From assembly GCF_024181285.1 (NCBI RefSeq), contig NZ_CP051201.1, positions 1,240,001 through 1,304,000 of the forward strand: 64,000 nucleotides of DNA, in the 5' to 3' direction. The DNA comes from Treponema sp. OMZ 790. Lineage in GTDB: Bacteria; Spirochaetota; Spirochaetia; Treponematales; Treponemataceae. Under the pieces are notes generated by a model, which saw nothing but the letters and a program-made list of their open reading frames with translations, was not told the DNA's origin and searched no databases. A program made the position numbers and the translations under genes. Shown here one piece after another: positions 8,303 to 15,906 of this stretch; position 1 is the stretch's first letter; each line of letters opens with the position of its first letter.

Positions 8303-8896
8303 ATGAACATAAAATTAAATGGACAGGAAATCGACTTAAAATTCGATACCGAAACAACAATAGGCGACGTACTAGGAAACATTGAAGAAGTATGCCGAAA
8401 GCAAAAAAATACGATAACGCAAGTATGTGCAGACGGTAAAGAATTGACTTTAAGCCAACTAGATGAGCTTTTTACAAAGTCTCTGCAAGAAGATATAACT
8501 ATTGAGCTTTTTACCACAAGCGGAGATGACATTAAAGAACTTTTAAAAGAACTTGGTCAAATATTTATAAAAAATTCAGAAGAAATCGAACAAATTCCTA
8601 TCAAAGTACAAACGGGAAACGATATGGAAGTTATCAAAACGATAGAAGAATTTTCGCTTAATTTGGCAAAACTTTATGAAACGGCAAAATTGTTTGATAT
8701 TGCCGATATTCCGAACGATTTAAATTTCGGCGAGATGACATTAGGCGAATATCAAAAAGAAATATCGTCCAATTTGGATGCTATAATAAATGCAATTGAA
8801 GGTATCGACACCGTAGAAATATCGGACATTGCCGAATATGAATTGGCACCGCTTGTAAAAAAGTTAGGAAATGGTTTATTATCAATAAAAGCATAA
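8303..8896 (+). CDS. hypothetical protein, translationally coupled to fliD
   Basis: A 197-residue acidic, helical protein whose ATG follows the fliD stop codon with no gap. The first 75 residues (MNIKLNGQEIDLKFDTETTI) look beta-rich like a small ubiquitin-like fold; the rest is helical (KLYETAKLFDIADIP). No signal peptide or membrane span. I recognise no family. The strict coupling with fliD points to a flagellar export or chaperone-like role, which is inference only. Confidence 0.75.
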   Translation: MNIKLNGQEIDLKFDTETTIGDVLGNIEEVCRKQKNTITQVCADGKELTLSQLDELFTKSLQEDITIELFTTSGDDIKELLKELGQIFIKNSEEIEQIPIKVQTGNDMEVIKTIEEFSLNLAKLYETAKLFDIADIPNDLNFGEMTLGEYQKEISSNLDAIINAIEGIDTVEISDIAEYELAPLVKKLGNGLLSIKA

Positions 8897-8909
8897 CCGG
8901 AGAATAAAA

Positions 8910-9170
8910 ATGATTGTTTCTGAAATAAAAAATATCGAAAAAGAAGATACTCACATATATTATCGGCAAAAATATGTCGGAACAGCTATTTATACAATAT
9001 TGGGCAAAGAGCAAAACGGAAAGGTTGAATTTTTTGTAGAACATAAACCTACAGGAGAAACGGAAATACAGGTACAAATGCTGGATAAAATAGATTACCC
9101 CGTTTTGCAGATAATGATGGAATTAAAAGCCTGTGTCCGCCGTTTAATCGAAACGAGGAAATTACCCTAA
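8910..9170 (+). CDS. small hypothetical protein
   Basis: An 86-residue protein with a clear GGAG site 8 nt before its ATG, 13 nt after the previous gene and 1 nt before tsaE. It has a beta-rich middle (GTAIYTILGKEQNGKVEFFVEHKPTGE) and a helical, Arg/Lys-rich C terminus. No motif is recognised. Gene position (between a fliD-coupled gene and tsaE) is the arrangement I recall from other treponemes, which supports it as a real gene. Confidence 0.7.
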   Translation: MIVSEIKNIEKEDTHIYYRQKYVGTAIYTILGKEQNGKVEFFVEHKPTGETEIQVQMLDKIDYPVLQIMMELKACVRRLIETRKLP

Positions 9171-9171
9171 T

Positions 9172-9600
9172 ATGGATTTTATAGTAAAGACCGAAGATGA
9201 AACTACTGATTTAGGAAAAAAGATAGGAAAAAAATTAAAAAAAGGAGATGTTATAGCTCTAAGCGGAACTCTCGGAGCCGGAAAAACCTATCTTACAAAG
9301 GGTATAGCACAAGGCTTGGATATTCAAGAAGATATTACCAGCCCTACTTTTACCTTGATATCCGAATATTCGGGAAGGCTTCATCTATATCATATGGATG
9401 TATACAGGCTTGAAGGAATTGAAGATTTTTTAGACTTAGGCACCGAAGAAATGCTATATGGAGAAGGAGTTTGCGTCATTGAATGGAGTGAAAAGGTAAA
9501 GCCGGTTTTACCTTCAAACACTATTTATATAAACATAACAATAAATGATGACAATTCAAGAAAAATAGTCATCGATAACGGACTTTATGAGGATTTATGA
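9172..9600 (+). CDS. tsaE: tRNA threonylcarbamoyladenosine biosynthesis ATPase TsaE
   Basis: The 142-residue protein has the TsaE P-loop (LSGTLGAGKTYLTKGIA, about residues 30-46), SPTFTLISEY (switch region), HLYHMDVYRLEG and a conserved Trp motif VIEWSEKV. TsaE is the ATPase of the TsaB-TsaD-TsaE complex that makes t6A37 in ANN-decoding tRNAs. Its last four bases overlap the start of tsaB (ATGA), indicating coupling. Confidence 0.92.
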   Translation: MDFIVKTEDETTDLGKKIGKKLKKGDVIALSGTLGAGKTYLTKGIAQGLDIQEDITSPTFTLISEYSGRLHLYHMDVYRLEGIEDFLDLGTEEMLYGEGVCVIEWSEKVKPVLPSNTIYINITINDDNSRKIVIDNGLYEDL

Positions 9601-10262
9601 ACATAGTTTGCATTGATACAAGTTGGGCTTCCATTACAATAACGGCTCAAGGAAAAGAAGGAATATTTACCTCTATATTTACTCCCTCTAAGGCAAGACA
9701 CTCGGCAATTCTTATTCCTGCATTGGAAAAGGCCGTAAAAGAAGCCGGATTTTCTGTAAACGAAACCGATATCTTGGTATGTCCTCAAGGTCCGGGAGGC
9801 TTTACCGGGTTAAGGCTTGCATACTCCACCGCAAAAGCAATTCAGCTGCAAACCAATGCTCAGTTTTTTTGCGTCTCTATTTTGCAGGCCCTTTGTCATA
9901 AATACGGTGAAGAAAGTCAATTCTTGTCTATAATCGATGCAAAAAGAGATTGTTTTTATGTGCAGGCTTTTAAAAATAAAAAGCCTGTTTCTGAAGCTCT
10001 CGATATAAGCGCACAAGAAGCTCTTAAACTTATCGATAAAGATAAAAAAACTATTATTTGCGGTTTTGGAACAAAAAAATTCAAAGAAGATATGGCTAAA
10101 GAAGATATGGCTTTTAAATCGGATAATTTTACCTTTATGGAGGCAGATAAGGAAATTTCTTCAAAAATATTACTGGATTGTTTTACGGCAGGTCAAAATT
10201 GTATAAAGGTTGAGGATCATGAAGGTCCTGTATATATAAGGAAAAGCGACGCAGAATATTAA
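9597..10262 (+). CDS. tsaB: tRNA threonylcarbamoyladenosine biosynthesis protein TsaB
   Basis: The 221-residue protein has the ASKHA-like N terminus MNIVCIDTSWASITI, the GPGGFTGLRLAYSTAKAI motif typical of TsaB, IDAKRDCFYVQAF, and the closing GPVYIRKSDAEY. TsaB is the inactive TsaD paralogue that scaffolds the t6A complex. tsaE and tsaB overlap; tsaC is 4.5 kb away on the other strand; tsaD is not in the window. Confidence 0.9.
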   Translation: MNIVCIDTSWASITITAQGKEGIFTSIFTPSKARHSAILIPALEKAVKEAGFSVNETDILVCPQGPGGFTGLRLAYSTAKAIQLQTNAQFFCVSILQALCHKYGEESQFLSIIDAKRDCFYVQAFKNKKPVSEALDISAQEALKLIDKDKKTIICGFGTKKFKEDMAKEDMAFKSDNFTFMEADKEISSKILLDCFTAGQNCIKVEDHEGPVYIRKSDAEY

Positions 10263-10292
10263 GTATTTTCTGAAAAAAAGGAACTTGAACCT

Positions 10293-11468
10293 ATGAAAAA
10301 AACTAAAAAAAAGGGAAAGAAACCTAAACGAGAAAAACTTCATGAAAAAACATTTCTCACTCTTGATGAGGTAGAAATTCTTGATGAGGTTGAAGAAGAT
10401 TTGGAGGAGTTGAGCGGCGATATTTATCAAAATGACCCAGATAGTCTTCTTCATCCTGTAAATTTAAACAATCAAGAAATTAAAACTGAAGTTTTAAAAA
10501 CGGCTGTAGACCTGCTTGCAACGCCGACAGTGTGCTCAATGCTGTTGGATAAAAATTTTTTAATCTTGTACATGAGTGATGCGGTAAAACATCTTTTTGA
10601 AGGCTATCACAATATAGAAAAAAAACCTTTCTTTAACATATTCGGCAGCACACTTGAAAAATCTAGCCTTGATGATCTTTTAAAAAAACTAAGAGCCCAT
10701 AATCAGGGATATTCTTGGTCTGGAGTTTTAAAGCATAAAACAAGATACCGTAAAACCATGTACACAAAAACAAACATTTTCCCCTTATTCGATAATAATG
10801 CACTTAACGGATATTGGGTTATGTTTGAAGACATAAGCAGCTCCTACTTAAATCAATATAAGGGGATAATGGAAAGTCTTTTAAACGCATCAAAATTAAA
10901 AGATAACGATACAGGCTTTCATAATGAAAGGCTCAATTATTATTCGAAAGCACTGGCAGAAGCTTTGTTTAAGGAAAACTTATTTCCTCAAATAGATGCC
11001 GATTTTATCGATAATATTTCATCCCTTGCGGCCATACACGATATAGGAAAAATCGGCACCCCCGATTATATCTTACAAAAAAAAGGTTCTCTTAATGATA
11101 TAGAATGGGCAGTTATGAGAGAGCACACCATTAACGGAACACTAATCCTTGCAAATTATCCTATACCTATGGCAAAGGAAATTACCCTAAGCCATCATGA
11201 GCGCTGGGACGGAAGAGGTTATCCTTACAGACTTGCAGGAGAGATGATCCCGCTGTCGGCACGAATAGTAGCAATAGCCGATGTTTATGATGCTCTCAGG
11301 ATGAAAAGATCATATAAAGAAAGTATTCCTCATAACGAAACCGTTGAACATATTTCAAATGGAGCCGGAACCCATTTTGATCCTACCCTTATAGAAGTAT
11401 TCCGCACCATTGACAAAGAATTTAATTATGTCTGGGAACAAAATAAAGATCAAAATCAAGCAGAATAA
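10293..11468 (+). CDS. PAS/HD-GYP domain protein, candidate c-di-GMP phosphodiesterase
   Basis: The 391-residue protein starts with a Lys-rich stretch and an acidic patch (DEVEILDEVEEDLEEL), then a PAS-like domain at about residues 65-185 (CSMLLDKNFLILYMSDAV; GYWVMFEDIS). The HD-GYP domain follows: HDIGKIG (H249, D250), H278, HH at 301-302 and GRGYP at 307-311, all expected metal and GYP residues present. Such enzymes hydrolyse cyclic di-GMP; the PAS domain would sense a cytosolic signal. SD AAAGGAA precedes the ATG. It is 30 nt after tsaB and probably ends that operon; hemW converges on it with 3 nt between stop codons. Confidence 0.88.
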   Translation: MKKTKKKGKKPKREKLHEKTFLTLDEVEILDEVEEDLEELSGDIYQNDPDSLLHPVNLNNQEIKTEVLKTAVDLLATPTVCSMLLDKNFLILYMSDAVKHLFEGYHNIEKKPFFNIFGSTLEKSSLDDLLKKLRAHNQGYSWSGVLKHKTRYRKTMYTKTNIFPLFDNNALNGYWVMFEDISSSYLNQYKGIMESLLNASKLKDNDTGFHNERLNYYSKALAEALFKENLFPQIDADFIDNISSLAAIHDIGKIGTPDYILQKKGSLNDIEWAVMREHTINGTLILANYPIPMAKEITLSHHERWDGRGYPYRLAGEMIPLSARIVAIADVYDALRMKRSYKESIPHNETVEHISNGAGTHFDPTLIEVFRTIDKEFNYVWEQNKDQNQAE

Positions 11469-11471
11469 ATT

Positions 11472-12683
11472 TTAAAACATAGTGTCTATTTCTTGAAATA
11501 CTTCCTGTAAAAATATGTTCAAGTAAGTAAAACCCTTTTCGTTTAAATAGAAACTTTTATCCGTTAAAACGGCTTCATTTCTATCCGCCCATTTTAAAAT
11601 AGTTTTTCCTGCAAATGCAGTAATATCTTTACCGAATCGTGACTTAAAAAAAGCTCTATCCATACCTTCCGTAAGTCTTAATCCCATCATAAAAGCTTCT
11701 TCTATAAATTCTTTTTCAGCTATAGTTTCGTATTCATAGACATCATCTCTGTTTTTACATTGCATCCATTTGGTTATATTTTTACAGGCAGAAAACCGCA
11801 ATGCGTAAGCATGGGCGTAAGCAAGAGCTTGAGCATGTGCATGAGTACTCGAATATTCAGGCGGAGTACTTTTATCAAAGAAAACAGTACCGAAAGCCCC
11901 GGGGCCCACACCTATATAGTCTTGCAGTCTCCAATATTTCTCATTATGTATACTTTTATATAAATTTTTGTATGAAAAATTAGACACCTCATACTTATTA
12001 TAGCCATTTTGCTCTAAAATACCTTTGCCGTAAGACCATAAAGCAGCTATTTCGTCATCTTTTTCGGACGATATCTTTGTATTTGAACACAGGGCGTATA
12101 GAGAAAAATGCTCAGGTTTGAAATTCACTAGGATTTCGATATCGTCTTTTAAAACTTCGAAAGTCTGATTATTTAACCCTGCGATTAAATCGCAAGAGAG
12201 AATTAAGCCTTTTTGACTGCGTAAAAGTCCGAGGGCTGAAAGACTTGTTTTCCTCCCTCCCCGTCTTTTACATTCTTTTAATACCTCATCGGATAACGAT
12301 TGGATTCCGACCGAAAATCTGTTAATACCTCCATGAACCGCAGCCGTTAAAAAATCTTTATTTAAGTCTTCAGGATTGATTTCTACCGTAAATTCGGCGG
12401 GAGGATTTTTTTGTTCCTTTATGATTTGAGACGAAATGAAATAAAGGTCATCAGGCGATAAAAGTGAGGGAGTTCCGCCTCCTATATAGACAGTATCCCA
12501 TTCGTTTACATCATATTTTTTTGCTTGAATTTTTATGTCTTCCATTAATCTTAGAGCAAAAGGGCTTACTCCACTGGCGGATAAAATATCGGTAAACCGG
12601 CCGGCTTGAACGGAAAAAAAATCGCAATAATTACATTTTTGGAGGCAAAACGGAATGTGGATATAAAGACCGGCTTTTCGCAT
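11472..12683 (-). CDS. hemW: HemW-like radical SAM protein (coproporphyrinogen III oxidase-like)
   Basis: The 403-residue protein opens RKAGLYIHIPFCLQKCNYCDF, with the CxxxCxxC cluster that binds [4Fe-4S] and SAM, followed by YIGGGTPSLL, EINPEDL, GIQSLSD and SCDLIAGL. HemW proteins bind haem and are not true coproporphyrinogen oxidases; this HemW assignment is by overall layout. The ATG is 3 nt inside a TTG that abuts the lepB stop, so translation is probably coupled to lepB; no Shine-Dalgarno is seen. A low-complexity insert THAHAQALAYAHAYALRF (about residue 280) is unusual. Confidence 0.85.
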   Translation of the reverse strand: MRKAGLYIHIPFCLQKCNYCDFFSVQAGRFTDILSASGVSPFALRLMEDIKIQAKKYDVNEWDTVYIGGGTPSLLSPDDLYFISSQIIKEQKNPPAEFTVEINPEDLNKDFLTAAVHGGINRFSVGIQSLSDEVLKECKRRGGRKTSLSALGLLRSQKGLILSCDLIAGLNNQTFEVLKDDIEILVNFKPEHFSLYALCSNTKISSEKDDEIAALWSYGKGILEQNGYNKYEVSNFSYKNLYKSIHNEKYWRLQDYIGVGPGAFGTVFFDKSTPPEYSSTHAHAQALAYAHAYALRFSACKNITKWMQCKNRDDVYEYETIAEKEFIEEAFMMGLRLTEGMDRAFFKSRFGKDITAFAGKTILKWADRNEAVLTDKSFYLNEKGFTYLNIFLQEVFQEIDTMF

Positions 12684-12686
12684 CAA

Positions 12687-13391
12687 TCAATAAGATTTAA
12701 ATTCTTTTAAAGGCCAATATTTTAGGATAATCTTACCGCATATTTTTTTTTCGCCTTCAACGATACCCCAAAGACGCGAATCATCCGTAATTATTCTGTT
12801 ATCGCACAGTACAAAATATTCGTCATCTTTTAATACGGTCTTAGGATAAGAACCCGAAAAAGGCAAAGAAGAATCCCAATCGGCAGGAAGACCTTTAATT
12901 TCAATATCATAATTTTTTTTAGTTAACTCAAATTCGGTTAAAAAGTGATCGGAATCCTTAGTTTTTATGTGTAAGACAAAGTTTTCCATGTATACCGTAT
13001 CTCCGGGTAAACCCACAATTCGCCTTATTGAGCAAGAATCCAAAGTTTGCAGATCAAAGGGTTTAACAAGCTGAAAGGTAAAAAAACCGATAACGGAATT
13101 TACGGCAGCCTTAAAAAAAGATTTATTATTGGAAAAGGCTCCATTAATGATAACCAAATCACCTCTATTTGCAGAAGATACAGGGGCATAAATCGGAGTA
13201 GTCAAAACCATATCCCCTGCCGAAATTTCAGGAAACATGGTGTCGGTTTGGAGCCTATAAGTTTTTAATAAATAAGACGTTATCAGTATATATGCAAAAA
13301 AAGCAAAAAACACCAAAAAAACAATAAACACAACCTTATTACGGTATTCACGCTTTGCCGTATATGAAAAATTCCGATATTTTGCAGTCAT
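12687..13391 (-). CDS. signal peptidase I family protein with altered catalytic dyad
   Basis: The 234-residue protein has one membrane span (about residues 18-43) and the S26 boxes: LQTDTMFPEISAGDMVL (box B), IRRIVGLPGDTV (box D) and CDNRIITDDSRLWGIV (box E). In active LepB proteins box B is S-M-x-P and box D is K-R; here they read T51-M-F-P and R123-R124, so both the nucleophile Ser and the base Lys are replaced. The fold is kept but normal leader peptidase activity is doubtful. The ATG at 13391 follows GAGGA by 6 nt and lies just downstream of the predicted transcription start; a longer GTG start would fall inside the promoter. Confidence 0.8.
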   Translation of the reverse strand: MTAKYRNFSYTAKREYRNKVVFIVFLVFFAFFAYILITSYLLKTYRLQTDTMFPEISAGDMVLTTPIYAPVSSANRGDLVIINGAFSNNKSFFKAAVNSVIGFFTFQLVKPFDLQTLDSCSIRRIVGLPGDTVYMENFVLHIKTKDSDHFLTEFELTKKNYDIEIKGLPADWDSSLPFSGSYPKTVLKDDEYFVLCDNRIITDDSRLWGIVEGEKKICGKIILKYWPLKEFKSY

Positions 13392-13406
13392 TGTAATCCT
13401 CACCAC

Positions 13407-13435
13407 ATAATATCATTTTCCGCTGTCGTTGACAA
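13407..13435 (-). promoter_or_regulatory. sigma-70 promoter of lepB-like gene and hemW
   Basis: Minus strand TTGTCA, 17-nt spacer, TATTAT; predicted start near 13400. Its -35 box overlaps the -35 box of the smpB promoter on the other strand by five bases. Confidence 0.65.
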
Positions 13436-13457
13436 GTGTCTAATCTATGAATATAAT
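13429..13457 (+). promoter_or_regulatory. consensus sigma-70 promoter of smpB
   Basis: TTGACA, exactly 17 nt, TATAAT: a perfect consensus promoter. Transcription would begin at about 13464, which is the A of the smpB ATG, so the mRNA is probably leaderless. Confidence 0.8.
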
Positions 13458-13463
13458 ATGAAT

Positions 13464-13928
13464 ATGGAAAAAATACCTGTAAAAGTCATCGCAAAAAACA
13501 AAAAGGCATTTTTTAATTATACGGTTGAAGAAAAAATAGAATGCGGCCTTGTTTTAAAAGGTACCGAAGTAAAATCTCTTAGGGAAGGCAGAATATCTTT
13601 TCCGGATGCCTTTGCCGAAATTAAAGATAATGAAGTTTGGGTTAAAAATTTTCATATTTCCGAGTATGTATACTCTTCGGTTTTTAATCACGACCCTGAA
13701 CGGCCAAAAAAACTGCTTTTAAAAAAGGATGAAATAAGGCGTTTAAAAAGAAAAGTAGAAGAAAAAGGATATACATTAATCCCCTTGGAATTTTATTTTA
13801 AAAACGGTATCGTTAAAGTACTCTTAGGTGTTTGTAAGGGTAAAAAGACCTTTGATAAACGTGCGGACATAAAAGAAAAAGATCTTAAACGAGATATGCA
13901 AAGAGAGATAAAAATAAGGAGTAAATAA
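13464..13928 (+). CDS. smpB: SsrA-binding protein SmpB
   Basis: The 154-residue protein has the SmpB core: IAKNKKAFFNYTVEEKIECG, LKGTEVKSLREGR, FHISEY, and the basic tail KGKKTFDKRADIKEKDLKRD. SmpB delivers tmRNA to stalled ribosomes. An ATG two codons earlier abuts the -10 box of a perfect promoter and would lie upstream of the transcript, so the ATG at 13464 is chosen; there is no Shine-Dalgarno and the mRNA would start at or next to this codon. The tmRNA gene itself is not in the window. The stop overlaps the next ATG by one base. Confidence 0.9.
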   Translation: MEKIPVKVIAKNKKAFFNYTVEEKIECGLVLKGTEVKSLREGRISFPDAFAEIKDNEVWVKNFHISEYVYSSVFNHDPERPKKLLLKKDEIRRLKRKVEEKGYTLIPLEFYFKNGIVKVLLGVCKGKKTFDKRADIKEKDLKRDMQREIKIRSK

Positions 13929-14791
13929 TGAAAATAAAAAAGTTTTACGGGATTCAAAGGTATTTACTCTTAATGTTGACTGTGTTGATTTTTACTGCAG
14001 CTAAGAGGCTTGATGCAGAACCATCTGTTGGAGTATTTAAACTTGAATCGAAGAATATAACCGAACAAACTACAACGACAATCAGTAACGCTATTTTCAG
14101 CTTTGTAAAAGAATTAAAAAAATACGATATCATCGACATGAGAACCACTCCCGTAACGGAAACCGATGCCCGGCAGCGCTTTGATTATGTTTTTGCAGGC
14201 AAGGTAACGGGCTTGGAAAACGGAATACAACTTGAACTAATGCTTAAAAATTCATCGGATAATATTACAAGGCGTATATCTAAAATTTATCAAAGCGTTA
14301 ACCTAATCTTATTGGATTCCCGCATTTTAGTCTCGGATCTTTTCGATAAATCGGTTAATTTGTCGGCAGCATACACCCCGGAAGAAACCTCACAAAATAA
14401 TGACGATGTAGAAGAAGTAAAAAATATCGACATCCTTTCAGGTTCATGGCAGGGAGAAGAAGACCTTGAACGGGTTGAAATTATGAGGGGCGGCAGAGGA
14501 ATAGCCCTGCTTTCTAGCGGAATAACCATACTTCTTCAAATAAAAATAAATGACGGCCATTTGACAATAAATCAGTCGGGCAAACCTTCGGCAAGGCAAT
14601 TTATAAATCTACCGGATGAGATAGCAAAAAAAGCTGCCGAGATGGGAAAAACCCCTTCATGGAAATTTTTAGTTTCGGCCAACAACAAAATTTTGGTCGG
14701 AGAAAAAACGGATATTGAAATAGTTTATCACGGAAACACCCTTGTTTCGGTAAATGAAGTTATAAAAAAAGTACGCTGGGTAAAAAATTAA
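13928..14791 (+). CDS. secreted hypothetical protein, possibly CsgG/TolB-N-like fold
   Basis: The 287-residue protein has a basic start and a hydrophobic signal segment (YLLLMLTVLIFTAAKRLDAEP). The mature N terminus, VGVFKLESKNITEQ followed by a helix, then KKYDIIDMR and YVFAGKVTGLENGIQLELML, has the rhythm of CsgG/TolB-N-type domains (strand-helix-strand with xxDM and AGxV), but this is only a fold guess. The C-terminal 130 residues contain a possible lipocalin-like section (LSGSWQGEEDLERVEI). Its ATG overlaps the smpB stop (TAATG) and uses AAGGAG within smpB. It converges with tsaC so closely that the stop codons overlap. Confidence 0.7.
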   Translation: MKIKKFYGIQRYLLLMLTVLIFTAAKRLDAEPSVGVFKLESKNITEQTTTTISNAIFSFVKELKKYDIIDMRTTPVTETDARQRFDYVFAGKVTGLENGIQLELMLKNSSDNITRRISKIYQSVNLILLDSRILVSDLFDKSVNLSAAYTPEETSQNNDDVEEVKNIDILSGSWQGEEDLERVEIMRGGRGIALLSSGITILLQIKINDGHLTINQSGKPSARQFINLPDEIAKKAAEMGKTPSWKFLVSANNKILVGEKTDIEIVYHGNTLVSVNEVIKKVRWVKN

Positions 14792-15342
14792 AAGACCAAG
14801 TGCAGGGCACCCTGCCTAAGTATACGAGGTTCTTTATCAGTCAAATCGACGATTGTAGACGATAAACCCTTTTGCTCTCCTCCGTCAATTATCAAGGAAA
14901 CCTTATCTTCAAACTCGCTTATTATGTCTTTAATATTGCTTAAAACGGGCAATCCCGAATAATTTACACTTGTAGAATAAATCGGAAAACCGGTCTTTTT
15001 TATCAGATTTCTGAGCCAGTTGTCGTCAGGGCATCTAAAAGCAGAAGTACCACCCCCTTCCCTATCCGGTACTATTATACTCAAGGGCCCCGGCCAAAGA
15101 TTTAATACGGATTGAGGAATGAGCCTATCCGTATATTTATAAATGTCTTGAGGTTTTTCGATAAGTCCTATAAAACTTTTTGCAGCATCCCGCTTTTTTA
15201 TTTTGATAATCTTTTCTTTTGTGGAAGGAATAATACCCGAAAAACCGTACACCGTATCGGTCGGAATTATAATAATTTCGCCATTTTTTAAGACGGAGGC
15301 AGCCGATTCTAAAGATTTAGGATCTTCTTTTAAAATAACCAT
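14788..15342 (-). CDS. tsaC: threonylcarbamoyl-AMP synthase (Sua5/YrdC/TsaC family)
   Basis: The 184-residue protein carries the YrdC domain: IIIPTDTVYGFSG, KKRDAAKSF, RFRCPDDNWL-like ATP/threonine pocket (AFRCPDDNWL) and STSVNYSG. The enzyme makes threonylcarbamoyl-AMP from Thr, bicarbonate and ATP, feeding the TsaB/D/E complex. The ATG at 15342 gives the normal N terminus (MVILKEDPKSLES); a longer frame would run far into the upstream gene, whose end it already overlaps by 13 nt. The overlap suggests coupled translation with that gene. Confidence 0.9.
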   Translation of the reverse strand: MVILKEDPKSLESAASVLKNGEIIIIPTDTVYGFSGIIPSTKEKIIKIKKRDAAKSFIGLIEKPQDIYKYTDRLIPQSVLNLWPGPLSIIVPDREGGGTSAFRCPDDNWLRNLIKKTGFPIYSTSVNYSGLPVLSNIKDIISEFEDKVSLIIDGGEQKGLSSTIVDLTDKEPRILRQGALHLVF

Positions 15343-15767
15343 CTTTTTTTTACCGCCAACATCTGAAAAATTATAACAATTATTCCCAAAGAAGCAGCTA
15401 TTGTTTTGCATATATAATCTGAAAGAAAATATGGAGTTTCAATTTTTAAGATTGTTCCGGGATTTAAATCCTTCCCAAAGCCTGAATTAAAGTTGACAAG
15501 CTTGATTATTCCCTCATTATTGTATATATAACCGAGTTCATGAGCATAAATAGCTATTGTTTCAGGGTCATATGTCAAATTCCGTATAAGACTATCCAAA
15601 TCATTTCCCGTTTCCCTAAGAGTCCGGACGTGATCTATAAGAGCGTCTCTTTGGAGCTCTATAAAACGTTTTGAATATATTCCCTTAGGACCCAAAAAAA
15701 CGGCTAAAACAGTGTAAGCAAAAATAGTGATAAAAACGGGAATAAGCACTCTAAAATAGATTTTCAT
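15330..15767 (-). CDS. FtsB/DivIC-like septum formation initiator family protein
   Basis: The 145-residue protein has an N-terminal membrane span (residues 5-27), then GPKGIYSKRFIELQRDALI, a short coiled coil, and the typical closing NLTYDPETIAIYAHELGYI, the DP..iE..Are.LGy pattern of FtsB/DivIC. Unlike classic members it continues into a second hydrophobic span (about residues 118-137) and a basic tail. It would join the FtsL/FtsQ-type division complex in the inner membrane. There is no clear Shine-Dalgarno. It overlaps tsaC downstream. Confidence 0.72.
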   Translation of the reverse strand: MKIYFRVLIPVFITIFAYTVLAVFLGPKGIYSKRFIELQRDALIDHVRTLRETGNDLDSLIRNLTYDPETIAIYAHELGYIYNNEGIIKLVNFNSGFGKDLNPGTILKIETPYFLSDYICKTIAASLGIIVIIFQMLAVKKRWLF

Positions 15768-15846
15768 AGTCTAAATATATAACGGCATTTTATGTTTTTT
15801 TCTTGAATTTTTTGTCAAATTATTCAAATTAAATAATTTAAGGTTA

Positions 15847-15876
15847 TTTACAAATTCTGTCGATATATAGTATAAT
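15847..15876 (+). promoter_or_regulatory. sigma-70 promoter of the acidic-protein operon
   Basis: TTTACA, 18-nt spacer, TATAAT, with a GGGAG site further down before the ATG at 15907. It would drive five overlapping genes. Confidence 0.65.
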
Positions 15877-15906
15877 TATTGATATGAGTTATACGGGAGA
15901 AATAGC

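Noticed and set aside
13458..13463. Earlier ATG for smpB at 13458
   Set aside because: It directly follows the -10 box and lies before the predicted transcription start.
15343..15411. N-terminal extension of TsaC
   Set aside because: It lies within the coding region of the FtsB-like gene and is not part of the YrdC domain; the ATG at 15342 gives the usual length.
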